Positions 29,001 through 40,735 of a stretch of 64,000 nucleotides of DNA are shown in pieces; the stretch's first letter is position 1, and every line of letters begins with the position of its first letter. Origin of the DNA: Zygnema cylindricum. Lineage: Eukaryota > Streptophyta > Zygnematophyceae > Zygnematales > Zygnemataceae. Where the stretch lies: NCBI GenBank assembly GCA_037447655.1, contig JBBHKE010002744.1, forward strand, positions 310,001 to 374,000, written 5' to 3'. Under the pieces are notes generated by a model. The model had not been told where the DNA came from, ran no database searches, and saw only the letters and a program-made list of their open reading frames with translations. The position numbers and the translations under genes were made by a program.

Positions 29001-32000
29001 TTGAAGTCGAAGACAGCAAAAGGCATGAAGGATACATCGAAAAGAACTGAGCCCCAGGGTCAAATAAAATTGAGCAGAACTGCACAATTAAAGTTGAGAT
29101 TGGGAGTTAACCTCTGACGTGGTCTTAGAGTTGACATTCAAAGTTATGAAACGCCAGTCTTTTGTCCGTGATATGTCAACATATTTTTCGGGATCACGAC
29201 ACTCAAGAACTACCTCATCCTCCTCCCCCTCTTTTGCATCAAGGGTTCGTCGCAGAACTCTGATGCACAGAAAAAATTGTGCAAAAATGAAGTTAGCAAA
29301 TGTGGTTAAACATAAAGCGGATATTTCTACTAGTAAAATGCAGTGAGAGTTGTTAAAAAAAAAAAGTCACCTGTACGGTCGCAGTAAATCATTTGTAACG
29401 GAGTAGAAAAAGGTATTACTGTCCGCCGCCCATTCAACATTTGCCACTCCATGAATGTGATGTTGATAAAGAGTATCTCCAGTTTGTATATCGCGAATGA
29501 CTAGATCAAACTTCTCAAGTCCAGAGGAGTCCATCGTGAATGCGACCCATCTGTGGTCCGGGGATACATGACACTCCCCAATTTGAGAATAGCCTGCAAA
29601 AAGAATAGAATATTCACATGGTTCACGTGCCAAGCTTCAGCCTTCAGTTTCCCACTTCTCTGGGAAACTCAAACGTCGTCTTCTCATTTCAGCATTTTGG
29701 CATCCAAGAAAAATTCCGTCAAAACTCGTCCGAAGGCTTTCCACTAGTTTCTGACAAGGAAGTGCAAGGAAGCGGTAGGAAAAGGTTGAGGCACCATGCC
29801 GAATTCATCCGCCAACTTGTTCTGGTCCAGCAGTACTTCCTCTCCGAATCTTGTGGATCGAGCGTCAACTGGAAACCTTACAGCCCTTCGCAGATGCTCC
29901 CACCAGCCCCATTTATTGCTTGTCTTGTCTTTAGTGGCTCCCAAATGGGCCACGGATGCATCAGCTGGCATCAACTTAGACAGCGGAGAGCGACAAAACA
30001 GAGGGTACTCTTGACCCTCGGGAATTCGCGTATAATAACACCTGTTTACAACAACACAACCATTTAGAAGAACAAATCATCCAAGCACTTTGCATTCTTA
30101 TTGATCTCTTGCACTGAGCTCTGACAAAACAGCTTTGACAAACATTATTTTGCGATGTCTCGAGCTGAGCCAACAAAAATCCTGATGCACTTCAGTACAT
30201 GCCAAAACAAAACAACTAATAAATCAAACCAGAGGAAATTACGGGAGGACGGAGGAAAAGATATATTGTTGTCCACAAGCCTAAAAAACAAACAGTGGAA
30301 CAGGCAGAAAAATTGTCCATATTCAAGAAATCAAGATTTTTGGGAATGGGAAACATACAAAAAGAAAAGTAGTTCCAGTTAATTAATCTAATCTAATGTA
30401 CGCAAATGCAATGGGGGAAAGAAGTGGAAGTAGACAACTTGAAAATCAGGTTAGGTGGAATGGAAGGGATGATATACTACCAACAAAATTGCAGCAAATT
30501 AATGGCGTTTAGGATCGGTCAGTAGTCAAATTCACCAGTGGACTGATTGGCAATGCAAGTCAAATACAATAACAAAAAAAAGGGGTGGGAGGGACACAAA
30601 ACTAGAAGAATGGCAGCCTCAGGGAACATCGTACACTGCACATCGCTATGAGTGCAAAAGGAATTACTAGTGTAAATGTGAAATTAAAAGGCATAGCACT
30701 AATTTAGTGTAGGGATACATGGCAAACTGTAGTCCACTCCCTCAAGTAGCGTTAATAGCACTAATTTGGATTTTTGGTTTAAAAATAGCTGCGATGGCCA
30801 GTGTAGTTGGACTACAACCGTGAACCGCTATTAGCATCAATGATTTTTTCGCCTCTTCAATCAAATTTTCTCGTACACGTGTCAGATTATTAAACTGACG
30901 GTTGCGATGGAAAGGTGAGATCCTCACCTTTCGAAAGCCTCGAACACGTATGTACCGAGAAAAGTTGATTTAAGAGGCATAAAAAACATTGCAATTCACG
31001 GTGTAGTGAGAGGCTTGCTTCAGGTTCAAAGCCCAGCTGAATAAATTGGGATGAGATATAATTCCACTTGGACACACAATATGGGTGCAAGATTGCATTT
31101 CTAGATTACAGTACACCGCGAATCGTTATTAGTGTCAAATTCACTAATTTGGGTTCTTAAAATTTTGATTTTTTTCCTCAAATAGGATACATGATTTTAT
31201 TTTTTCCTTGACGCTAATTAAGGTACCCTACAAAATAGCGTAAAGAACGAAAGTACAATAAGATCTTAATAGTGTGGTGCACGGTCGATGTCAGACCGTA
31301 CATAAATGTACCTTTTCAAGTGAAAAATTTACAAAAAATGAATTAAATCAGACGCGCACGCATAGGAACGTGCGCTCAAAAAACCGGATTATTCTGACAC
31401 GTAAATTAGTCTGACATGTACGGATATTTAAATTTCACGACGGCGTACGATTTCTAATATTTTGTACGGATACATATATTAATGTATATAATCGTACGGC
31501 GAATATTCCATTTTTGCTGTTCCCAAATTAGCATAATGCCGAAATTAGAATACACCTTTTTTTTATTAAATTTCAAATTCTTAATTAGCATCAATTACAG
31601 TAAATTTTCTTCAACACTATTTAAACTTTGACACTAATAACGATTCGCGGTGTAGTGCTCAAGAGTGCACATATCCATCCTTCTCGTGTTGCTTGATGCC
31701 TATCGCTGATCAAACATAAAAAAAGTGTACTAGGAAAAGGATCATGTTCCAACAATAGAGTTGAAGAAGAAAAGAGTTCAACAAAGTGATGCAGTGCATT
31801 TGCTCAATAGGAAAAAAAACTCGCACAATGGGAAAATTTGAAATGGAAAAACATTGCATGCTGTTATTTTCCACAGCAGCATGAAGCCCTAGAAAGGCAC
31901 ATCTTTTGCTGGATAAAACTAAGCAACATCCTAAAATTACTACAAGATCATCAGAATATGATGTTGACTAACCACGCAACAAACAAAGATTGTATTGAAA

Positions 32001-32711
32001 ACAATAAGGGGGACTTCCAATTACAACATCTTAAAACAGGCATTTGTGAAGGTTGCAAGCTATGCGAAGCTTACCACTGTGGTGTTGGATTAACAACAAA
32101 AGCTATAAGATGAGGTATTAACTGAACCTGTAAATGAATTCTATAAATGCATTTTTTACAACTTATTATTATTGCACTGGAGGACAACCAGAAATCCAAA
32201 AAAAATCATTAATTATAGTTTTTACCTTAATCTAAGCAGGTAGTGATAATTTAAGGTCAATTAAATGACTGATGCATCTTGTCGACTACGGTACATCCTA
32301 AATCAAAAAACTACGCACCAAAGAAACTCACCAAGAGCCCCAAACCTCCGGCGGAGAATCCTCCTCTGGTGCCAAACGTTCTCGCATCTCTCTCCGAAGA
32401 ACTCGTTGTAGCTTCTGCGTATCGGCCATGGCTGCCTCGGCATAACTATTCTCTTTAAGGATGTGTTCCCGCATTTCAGGATCATTCAGATTCTCCATCC
32501 AAGCATAAGAATCCTCCCATCGCAAACCGTAAGCCACTCTTTCATAAGCTTTCTTCTTCGCCAACGGTGGTTCTTCAACTCTGTGCTTTTCAGAAGAGTA
32601 GCTCTTCCTGCAGCCATTAATAGTAGTAGCAGAAAGAGATGACAGCCGCGGGTTTTGCCACGTGTTACGAAGCACGTGTCGCAGCGAGGAGGCGAGCCGT
32701 AGAGGAAGCAT
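26066..32711 (-). CDS. Oligopeptidase B-like serine peptidase (S9A), 10 exons
   Basis: Cytosolic or organellar peptidase that cleaves short peptides after basic residues. Exons: 32711-32332, 30041-29800, 29593-29371, 29259-29112, 28972-28781, 28088-27828, 27711-27275, 27056-26840, 26637-26444, 26273-26066, giving 833 aa. The N-terminus (MLPLRLASSLRHVLRNTWQN, Arg/Ser rich) looks like a mitochondrial or plastid transit peptide. Then come the family start WEDSYAWMENLNDPE, a beta-propeller, and the catalytic domain with RGGGELGKAWH. The triad is Ser677 in GTSAGG, Asp763 in ASLNDTR and His800 in TGHMGEGGR. EYEEWGHP matches the conserved EFEEWGNP of bacterial PtrB. Every junction keeps phase except intron 2, where the only in-frame donor is GC (G|GCATGG at 29799); a frame error in the assembly is the alternative. 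Intron 1 (2.3 kb) holds three MITEs. About 80 residues of insertion relative to E. coli are visible (near 170 and 500). Confidence 0.9.
30634..30803. mobile_element. TA-flanked MITE, CACTG subgroup
   Basis: 170 bp in intron 1 of the oligopeptidase gene. Ends CACTGCACATCGCTATGAGT and (complement) CACTGGCCATCGCAGCTATT are flanked by TA on both sides. The block CACTAATTTAGTGTAGGGA is shared with 35529-35721. Confidence 0.7.
30815..31004. mobile_element. Fold-back MITE, CACCG family
   Basis: 190 bp, nearly palindromic along its whole length: CGCCTCTT and AAGAGGC arms, with CACGTGTC and a central CTCACC region. Ends are CAACCGTGAACCGCTATTAG and (complement) CACCGTGAATTGCAATGTTT, with TA on both sides. 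It lies 11 bp from the preceding MITE. Confidence 0.8.
31114..31652. mobile_element. 539-bp CACCG-family element with perfect termini
   Basis: The termini are perfect inverted repeats over at least 25 bp (CACCGCGAATCGTTATTAGT, then GTCAAA), with TA on both sides. The interior contains GTCAGACCGTACATAAATGT, also present in inverted orientation in the copy at 48251-48780. No transposase frame is visible, so it appears non-autonomous. Confidence 0.85.
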
Positions 32712-32962
32712 GTAATATTATTATGTTACAATAACAAAAGGTAACAGGAAAGCAGGCGGAAGCGAGTTCCATAAGGAATCGCCTCTTTCTATTAATGCTT
32801 CGTCTTTTCTAAGGATTTATATCGTACCTGGCAATACCGATATATCTGAATAACGATCAGCTTCCTTTATCGGTATTTATCGTCATGGCCGATAAGTTCC
32901 GATAGTTAAATTATCGCCAAAAACTTAGAAAATCGGCAAAAATAGATATAGACCGCGTAATA

Positions 32963-33698
32963 CCCTGAAGCAGAGATCGCAAACGGTCAACCGAAACCGT
33001 GACCGACCGTTAACCGACCGCCCGCGCCGGATCCGGAACGGATTCGGTTGCCAAATTTTGGGGGTCGGGCGGTTACGGTCGGTTGATTCACCAGGAAAAA
33101 AAACGGTCGGTTACGGTCGGTCAACCAAAAAACCAAAAAAAATGAAAATTTTGTACTGTCCCTATAATCCAACATTTTGGTACGTGACATCATGATTAGC
33201 GTCGCAAATCTGACACGGTACTGTAGTAAGCTATTTATTTCGCAAATCAAAGGGAACGCGGCAAAGCGTCGCAAATCTGACACGGTAGTACACTATTCAT
33301 TTCGAAAATCTTAGGCAACGCGACAAAGCGTCGCAAATCTGACACGGTAGTACAATATTACTTTCACAAATCTTAGGCAACGCGACAAAGCGTCGCAAAT
33401 CTGACACAGTAGTACATTATTCATTTCGCAAATCTTAGGGAACGCGACAACTCGTAATTATTGGCTTATTACGTCGTACATTGATTAATTTTGTACTTTT
33501 TCGGTTACGGGCGGGCACGGTTAGTCGCGAAAAATCAAGATTCGGTTAATTTTTTTTTCGTAAACGACGGCCGGTTAACGGTTAACAATTTTCGAGCGTG
33601 ACAAAACTCGGTCGGGCGTCGGTTACTCAGATTTTGAAAAAATAAACGGTCGGTTTCGGGTATGTTTTTTTTTGACTTTTGCGACCTCTGCCCTGAAG
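32963..33698. mobile_element. Non-autonomous hAT element with 8-bp target duplication
   Basis: The 720-bp element (32971-33690) has inverted ends CAGAGATCGCAAA and CAGAGGTCGCAAA. It is flanked on both sides by the identical octamer CCCTGAAG (32963-32970 and 33691-33698), the size expected for hAT transposition. Subterminal regions are dense in GGTCGGTTACGG/CGGTTAAC motifs. The centre carries four 62-67 bp tandem units (starts 33201, 33268, 33330, 33392) built around GTCGCAAATCTGACACGG. No transposase. It lies between the divergent oligopeptidase and hydrolase genes. Confidence 0.93.
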
Positions 33699-34081
33699 TC
33701 TACCCTGTCCAATCCGGAAAAGATTCAAATACGTAGTTTAATTGCTAAAATTTGAACTTTTTTGAAAAATTCTGACAAGTTCTGTTTATTGCGTGGCAGA
33801 ATCTGTCACCAAAAACAGAATCCATTGCGTGTAATGTTTTTACTGGTAAAAGTTATTCCAAATATTTAAAAGGACAATCGCACAAATAGATTCGTGGTAG
33901 ATGCTGAGATTCTGTTCCATGCGTAAATGGCATTTTCGAGTTTTATAGCTTGTCGTGTACCTTTGATTGTGTACGATTCACAAGCAGATTGATAGCAGCT
34001 GTAGATATTTACATGTTTCTTAAATAATTCTAGCATTTTCCTTTTGTTTTTTTGTTCTTTTTTTGTTACTTTTTGCTGAAC

Positions 34082-34093
34082 ATGACGTCATGA
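34082..34093 (+). promoter_or_regulatory. Minimal uORF and TGACGTCA palindrome overlapping the start codon
   Basis: The sequence ATGACGTCATGA contains a 3-codon uORF (ATG ACG TCA TGA). Its stop overlaps the presumed hydrolase start codon (ATG at 34090) as ATGA. The same bases hold the bZIP/CRE-type palindrome TGACGTCA. Seen in sequence; regulatory effect is only inferred. Confidence 0.35.
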
Positions 34094-37000
34094 ATAGACC
34101 CAATGGTGGCGGATCACACCGCTCTTCATACCGTACAGTAATACCGTTCCACTGTACGAAAAGCACTGTACGGCATATTTCACTTGTGGGAGGACCTTCC
34201 CAGTTTCCAGTCTTCCACAGCCAAACCCTAACTTTTCAGCTCAATCCTGGCGAAGACGCCTGGAAGAAAATGTGTGAAACCATCCGTACAACTCCCAGTG
34301 CCCAGCCTCCATTGAACCTCCTTCCTTCTTCAGGAAGAAACGACAGCTGGAGCTTTTCCTCTCCATCCCGCCTTTCCTTGCCATCTCTCACCGGATCCTC
34401 CTTCTTTCCTAGTCACTACTCATGCTCATGGATTGGTACGTCGGTTATGAGCAGCCTTGTCCTGGCGGATTTGGCGGAAACAAGGCGAAGTCAAACGATA
34501 CAGCTACTTGCACCGATACAGCTACCGGCACCGATACCGAGAGAACATACTGGAAGAACGGAGACTTTGATCTGGAGGGATGTTATGGACAAGATTCAGA
34601 TCCGGGTTCGTCTCGGGAGTACGTTTTCACAGGTTCTTCCTCTTGCTGACGTTGCAGATTTGCATAATCTGTACCTCGCCCTGGAGGAGATTCAGGAAAC
34701 TGCCATTCCACTCACAGCTGCAGGAGAGCAGCTGCGCCTGGAGCTGCTGACACTTGTCACCGATTTACAAACTGCACTGAAAGAGGAGCTGACCAGAGCA
34801 CCTGCCATAGTTTCTGACCTCAGGAAACTTGTCCAGAGACTTCATTTATGGCGTCACGAAGAGCAAGAAGACGCCTGTCGGACACATGGCACGCTGGCTG
34901 CAACTGCGTTGTCTCCTTTGACACCTTTGTCTCCATTGCCTCCTTTGTCTCCGCTGTTTTTGGAGGGACGTGTGGGAGAGAGGACGGTCGATGGTCAAAA
35001 CTGCCAGCTGGCAGATGTACCGCTTCATTATGGAGGTTGTATGGAAAGTGATGTTACTGCAGTTATGGATGATCGTGGTAGAGAGAAGGAAGAAGGGGGA
35101 GGTTTTAATGGCCACGCTAATGACCAGGAAGGATCGACATTGACAGGCGGCCGGAAAAATAGTGAAATTGTGTCAAAAAATGTGTCAGAGGAGGGCCTTG
35201 AAAAAGACAAAAACTCGGCACGTGTGACAGAAAGGCAGTCCTTGCCTTTTCTATCTCGGCAGCGGTACTTGGAGGCCGTAGGACAAATGTGTAATTTGTT
35301 GGAGGGCCTTTTGAGACCCAAAGAGGAGCAGGACATGGTAGGGTTCGGTTTGGAGGAGCTTCTGGGAGTAAAACGGAGGGGAGTTTCGAGCTTGAAAAGC
35401 AATACTGTTCATGGGAACCAATCTGTAAGTTAGTAAAACTTCAATCAATTGTTGATGTGGTTATTTTGGATCCAGCTCTGGTACCTGGAGAGTTGACTTG
35501 CCTTCTTTTTTCAGACGAATATATTCTACCCATCGTTATTATCATAAAGGGATTATTGGTGTAACTGCGGAATCAGAATTTATAATACTAATTGAGTGTA
35601 GGGAGACGTGGAGACTTTTGACTCGTTCCCTTAAAATGGTCTTATCAACACTGTTTGATGATTTTTGTACAGAAAGAACCCACGGCTGAATTAGATTATT
35701 AGTATTAATAGGGATGGGGCACTATAATGCGAGTGATGTGACATTGGTAATGCAAAAGCTGTGGTTAGCTGAGGTGGAGAAGGGGTAGTGGGAGGGCATC
35801 ATCAGGTTTATTACTTTACCAATCGGAGGCATGTTGGTCGTTCGGAGAAACTGGGAGAGTTCTATGGAATGGATTTCACCGAAGAACTCTCTTGCGGAGT
35901 TACCAAGGTAAGCGGCCATGGTTTGGGGAAGAGTAAAACACTTAACATTGCTGAGAAAAAGTACTCACTCAATTACTATCAGCATTGAAGGTTTTTTTAC
36001 CGTTTAAACTGACATTTGCAGTGCATACTTGTCAAATTATTGATTCGATGGTTGCGATGGAAATGTGTGTTTCTTTCCTTCCCATTGGCGATTTCCAAAC
36101 GAAAATCGGACAGGTGTGCACGGTGTTTTTTCGCCACTTGAATTAACTTTCTCCGGCACATGTGTCTGATTTTTGTTTGGAGACCGCCAATTGGAAAGTA
36201 ACAATCTTTCTTTTCCATCGGAATGAATCTGTCAAGGGTGCACAGAAAAAAAAGCTGATTCAAGTGGCAAAAAACAAATGTAAAATTACTCGCCGGTGAT
36301 TGCAGGCACTCTCCGACTCTCCTACTCTCCTTCTACTAGCTGAGTTGAAGGCTTAAACACTTTCATAAATACTTCAGCTTTTGAACTCTTTCAGGACCAT
36401 GGGATCAAGTGTTGTTCCCTTGAGGATTCTGTTTACTAGATGAGATTTAAAGGTTGAAAACGTCCAGGAGTAATTTCCGGATGAGGAAGCGTAGGAAATT
36501 CTCAGCAAGATTGTCATTATTCTTAAGGCGAAATGGTCCAAACTGAGGAAATCGTGAAAGTTACTAATGACAAAAAACAAAAACAGCATGAACAAGTTAA
36601 AATAGCTTCTAAGATAAAGGAATTGATAGATTGACTGCTTGACATCGGCTTTCTTGGATATCCCGTCTCCCCATAGTCCTTTTAGGACCTCCCTTCTCCT
36701 TGCCCCTCCCTCCCTCTCTTTCTTCCTCCTTCTTCCCTTCTCCCTCTTCCCCTCCCTCTCCCCCTCTCCCCTCTCACCCTCTCTTCCCCTCTCTCCCCCT
36801 CTCTCCCCCTCTCCCCTCCCCCCCTTATCCCTTCCCTCCCCTCTCGCCCCCTCTCCCCTCTGCCCCTCATTTATTTTCCATGGCCAATTCTTTTCACTCT
36901 CTGAAACCCTTTCGGGTCCCAAAACTAAGCTCAATTTTCCCTTATTCTGGTTTTAGAGATCTTTCATAGTTTGCCTGTCTCGCGACCAGTCTTATCCTTG

Positions 37001-40000
37001 CCCAAAACTTTTTTTAGATTCCCATTCTATAACTTTCCCATTCTAGAACTGTTTCATAGCACGAAACCTGTATAATCTCGTCTTATGGCACTCTATCATT
37101 CTTAAACAATCGGGTGAGGTAAAACCTTTGACACCTTCAATGTTACCATCATTGTGTACAACAGCTCAACAGATCTTAATATGTTCGTGATGGAGATTCT
37201 CCCTTATTCTACTGCGTTGTTGCTTTCTTTGGTCGCTATTTGCAGGTGTCCTGTCCGGATGGTAAACCTCAGGTGAAGCATGAATCGCAGTTCGCAGGAG
37301 CCATGGAAATGGACGATTTCAAAGAATCTCTTCGAAGACAGATAGAAAAGGACGACAAAAATTCTGTTATCCTGTATGTGCATGGGTGAGTCTTTTAACT
37401 CACACTCGTAGTGGCCATGGACCTTCCATGTGATGCAGCCTCTGCTGTCAGTATCAGACTGTGCCCATTTCTTATTATTACTACTTTTCGTTGTTATTCT
37501 TTATTATTCTTATTATTCTTATTATTCTTGTTATAGACTTAGAATGAGATATATGGGACTCATCTCGGTAGAGAATGAGAGAGATGGGACTCATCTAGAC
37601 ATAGAATGGGAGAGTGGACTCATTTAAACATAGAATGGGAGAGGGGGGACTCATCTAAACATAGAATGAGAGAGAGGGGACTCATCTAAACATAGAACGA
37701 GAGAGATGGGACTCCTCTAGACATAGGATGAGAGAGATGGGACTGATCTAGGTGTAGACTGAGAGTGATGGGTCTCAACTTGACATAGACGTAGAATGAG
37801 AGATGTGAGAGGTGGGACTCATCTAGATGTAAAATGCTGAGACGAAGGGGAAATGGGAGGAACAGCTGCTTTACAGATTTTGGAAGGGCCATGGGTTACG
37901 GAGCCCAGATTGCGGTACGTTTGTGTTATCTCACCTCCAAAGTTCTTATACCTCCATAGTTCTTTTCACATATTTTTTGCGTTTTTGGGTTTTTTTACCT
38001 TCTAACTTAACGACCAGGCAGTTGAGCTCGTGCAAGAAACAAGGTCTTCTCCTTATCTCGACCATTATCGCCCGTTTATGTCCATTTATCTTGATTTTGC
38101 GTACTAGTCTTGTTGGAGATAGGAAATTCTCCCCTAGAAGTTACAGTGGCCATTTATCAAAATAAAAACATCTGGCTGGTCTTCATTTACTATCTCCTTT
38201 CTGGAGGTAGTCTGGACATTTGTATGTCTTCTGTCAAGAACCTATTAAGTGATTTTTAAACGGGCAGGCAATAACTCAACGATTGCCTTGATGCTGAATT
38301 ACTTTTTTCCTGTTGGACTCCTATTTGCTCTACAACGTCTTACATTTTTCTAATAGTCTTGTTTTTGCTGATGGGGGAACAGAGAGGCCTGGACTTTAAG
38401 GGCCCCATTTGTGTTTACAGTTGGCCTACGGTGGGAAGGCCTTCTATTAGAGTAGGTCTTGGTGTAATCGATCTCTATCGCAAAGATGAAGAAAATTCGC
38501 GGCTATCAGCCCCACAACTTCGGGTGTGTTGTGCTTCCTTCTTTTTTCATGTTATTTTGTATGACAAACTAAAATCATTTGATGTCTTCCTTGTTTCAAG
38601 CATGGCCGTCGCTGTTGTTCACAACCTTCATACTGAATAATAAATATTCGTGAAACAGTCCATTTTTTGTCCTTGTTTGCACATTTGGACACTATTTTTC
38701 TTTTTCTGTTTCTTGATAAGAAAAGTAAGATAATCTGGTATAGCATTCATTCACACTGCATCCAATCAGTCTGACAGTTGATGTGTTTCTAACCCTCACA
38801 CAACAATATGGTTCCTGGTAGTTTTTACTAGTTTAGATGGATATCATATTTCATGGAAGTGGCATTTTTTGCTGTCCTTTTGCCTCCTCAAAGGATTGTC
38901 AACCTGACCTTTGTCCATTTCGAAGTTATTCGTGACTTATAATCCTATCAGTCGAGTCGCTTGGGAGTTGTGATGTCTCGAATGGTAAGAGACTGAATCT
39001 TATGATTTTGTTTTTTGGGAGGATTTCAGGATGTTTTACATATGCTATCGAAGGAAGTGGGTGCTAAAAACATTCACATTGTCGCATATTCTATGGGGTC
39101 AAGGACTTTATTAGAGGCACTTCGACTCCTTGGTCCAGAGGATCTTGCGCCAGAAACAGGTGTCACGTCGCACATGTATTTTATGGCCCCGGACGCGACA
39201 GCCAATTTCTTTTCCCAAGTCGCCCGAGAGTTCAAGTTTCCGAAAGCGAAAGTGAGAAGGGAAGCCGTGGGAGGAATCGAGAGTGACGAAGGAGTCAAAA
39301 CCAGTGTCATGGGAGACAAGGGGACATGTTTCATGGACGATGATGGTATCGCAGAGCCTCAAGAGATTATGGACTTTTCAGAAGGCTGTACAATGAAGGG
39401 GGAAGGATCTGCCAGTCTGAAAGGAGAGACGGTTTTTACTGTTTTGGAGCAATTGGCTGATCTTTCATCCAATATTGTTGGCGATACTGTGTCAGCTATA
39501 CGGACGGCGGGTCAGGTATGGAGAGAGGGTCGTAAACAGGGATGGGTGGAGGCTTTAAAGGCAGTTTTTGGACCTGATACAGCGGAAGAGAAAATGGAAG
39601 TATCAGATTCTCGCCCAAATTCCCACATACATTTGTATGCCGCCCAGAATGATGTCGCACTTGTCTTATCGGAGCTTTTGGACAGAGGAACGCCTCAGAT
39701 TCGTGCCGGTCGACGAACTAAAGAATTTCTTCTTTGCAATGACACATTTGATACAATCGATGCCTCGGCCTTAAAACAAGGGTTGTTGACATCGGGCCAC
39801 TTTTATCTCTTTCATAAGATTGTGAGGGCAGATATTCGACATCTATTGGATGGAAGAACAGATCTTCCCTGGTGGCGCCAAATGGCAGAATGGAGGCACT
39901 TTCGATATTTTAAACTGCGTCGAATAGAAGGGCGGTCTGTCAATGTATCATCTGTCACTCAAGAAGTTGTTGCAGAGAGTCGGAGTGAGGTGTCTCTTAC

Positions 40001-40735
40001 ACCCCAGGTAACAATCTCCATCTTTCTCCTTGTCGGTCCTTTTTTCCTATGTCGGTCTTTTTTTCATGTGCCGATCCTTTTTTCCTTTGTCGGTTCTTTC
40101 TCCTTTGTGGCCCTTTTTCCTTTTTGGTCCTTTTTCCTTTGTGGTCCTTTTTTCCTATGTTGGTCCTTTTTTCCTATGTTGGTCCTTTTTCCTTTTTCCT
40201 TTTTCTTCTTGTTAAGGATATGAATACACTATCCACCTAGTGTCGATATCTGTAAAATTCCGTAAAATTTGACAAATTTACGGTCGACAATTGTGTCGGC
40301 TCAAAATTTAATCTTCCTTCCATCTGAAAGGAGATGAATTTATGATCCATAAAATGTCACCATTTGGAATATTATTCCCTATATATCATGTTTGACGCAG
40401 TCTATTTTACCTTCAATTTTCAATATTGTTTTACAATTTAGTGTTTTCTCAGTCAAACTGTGCTGCAATAACTCTTGAGAGAAGGTCGGAAAGGGGGAAG
40501 GGGAGAGGAGAGGAGAGGGGAGGGGAGGGGAGGGAAGGGGAGGGAAGGGAAGGGGAGGGAAGAGAGGGTTGTGGAGGGGAGCGAAGAGAGGACTGGTTAA
40601 GTTGTTGATGTTTTGTAGTATCCTATGCCTCGATTTTCTGCCTGTTTTTTTTCCTTCTCGGTTGTTTTTGCTAATATGTACTTCTTTTATATTTTGCAGG
40701 TTACTACTTCACCTCTGTTTTGGGCTTCCCCTTGA
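34090..40735 (+). CDS. DUF900-type alpha/beta hydrolase with long N-terminal extension, 7 exons
   Basis: Predicted lipase- or esterase-like hydrolase; substrate unknown. Exons: 34090-35424, 35806-35907, 37246-37385, 37860-37914, 38383-38523, 39030-40007, 40700-40735. Phases agree, giving 928 aa. Residues 1-445 form a Ser/Pro-rich, partly helical extension (LHNLYLALEEIQETA) without a recognised domain. The hydrolase part starts at VYYFTNRR (446), with SVILYVHGG, then AQIA, PICVYSWPT and DEENSRLSAPQLR. Exon 6 carries the nucleophile elbow AYSMGS (Ser612), Asp646 in MAPDA and His848 in SGHFYLF. The order and the HLYAAQNDVALVLSEL/YDTID-like (FDTIDASAL) blocks match bacterial DUF900 hydrolases. 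Exon 4 is tiny and its acceptor (37860) is chosen by phase; exon 5 could hide a very short intron. Introns contain MITEs and three minisatellites. Confidence 0.8.
35529..35721. mobile_element. Diverged MITE copy in hydrolase intron 1
   Basis: The block ACTAATTGAGTGTAGGGAG and the preceding GGATTATTGGTGTAACTG match the copy at 30634-30803. Ends CCATCGTTATTATCAT and (complement) CCATCCCTATTAATAC are similar to the CACCG/CACTG termini but degenerate. Boundaries are approximate. Confidence 0.5.
35998..36290. mobile_element. MITE-related fragment in hydrolase intron 2
   Basis: GGTTGCGATGGAAATGTG, CAGGTGTGCACGG and CACATGTGTCTGATTTT match interior blocks of the copies at 30815 and 12836. The fragment is nearly palindromic (CGCCACTTGAATTAA and TTCAAGTGGC). 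Clear termini were not found. Confidence 0.5.
36680..36868. repeat. Polypyrimidine tract in hydrolase intron 2
   Basis: About 190 bp of CCCTCTCCCC/TCCCTC repeats, pyrimidine on the sense strand of the host gene. Confidence 0.95.
37541..37850. repeat. Minisatellite abutting hydrolase exon 4
   Basis: About nine 30-34 bp units near ACATAGAATGAGAGAGATGG + GACTCATCTAG run up to within 10 bp of the acceptor used for exon 4 (37860). Several units contain AG dinucleotides that could act as weak alternative acceptors. Confidence 0.85.
40030..40215. repeat. Minisatellite just after hydrolase exon 6
   Basis: About nine units of 18-21 bp, roughly TTGGTCCTTTTTTCCTATG, begin about 25 bp downstream of the exon 6 donor (40008). 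The hydrophobic open frame through it is an artefact. Confidence 0.85.
40485..40567. repeat. Purine tract in hydrolase intron 6
   Basis: (GGGGA/GGGAAG)n purine run on the plus strand, purine on the sense strand of the host gene, unlike most tracts here. Confidence 0.9.

Noticed and set aside
31838-32113. 91-codon plus-strand frame with a CEGCKLC motif
   Set aside because: Lies inside oligopeptidase intron 1 on the opposite strand, has no recognised fold and no splice or promoter context. The cysteine motif alone is not enough.
33201-33450. CRISPR-like array (four 62-67 bp units)
   Set aside because: Whole units repeat without unique spacers, and the array is inside a eukaryotic hAT element.
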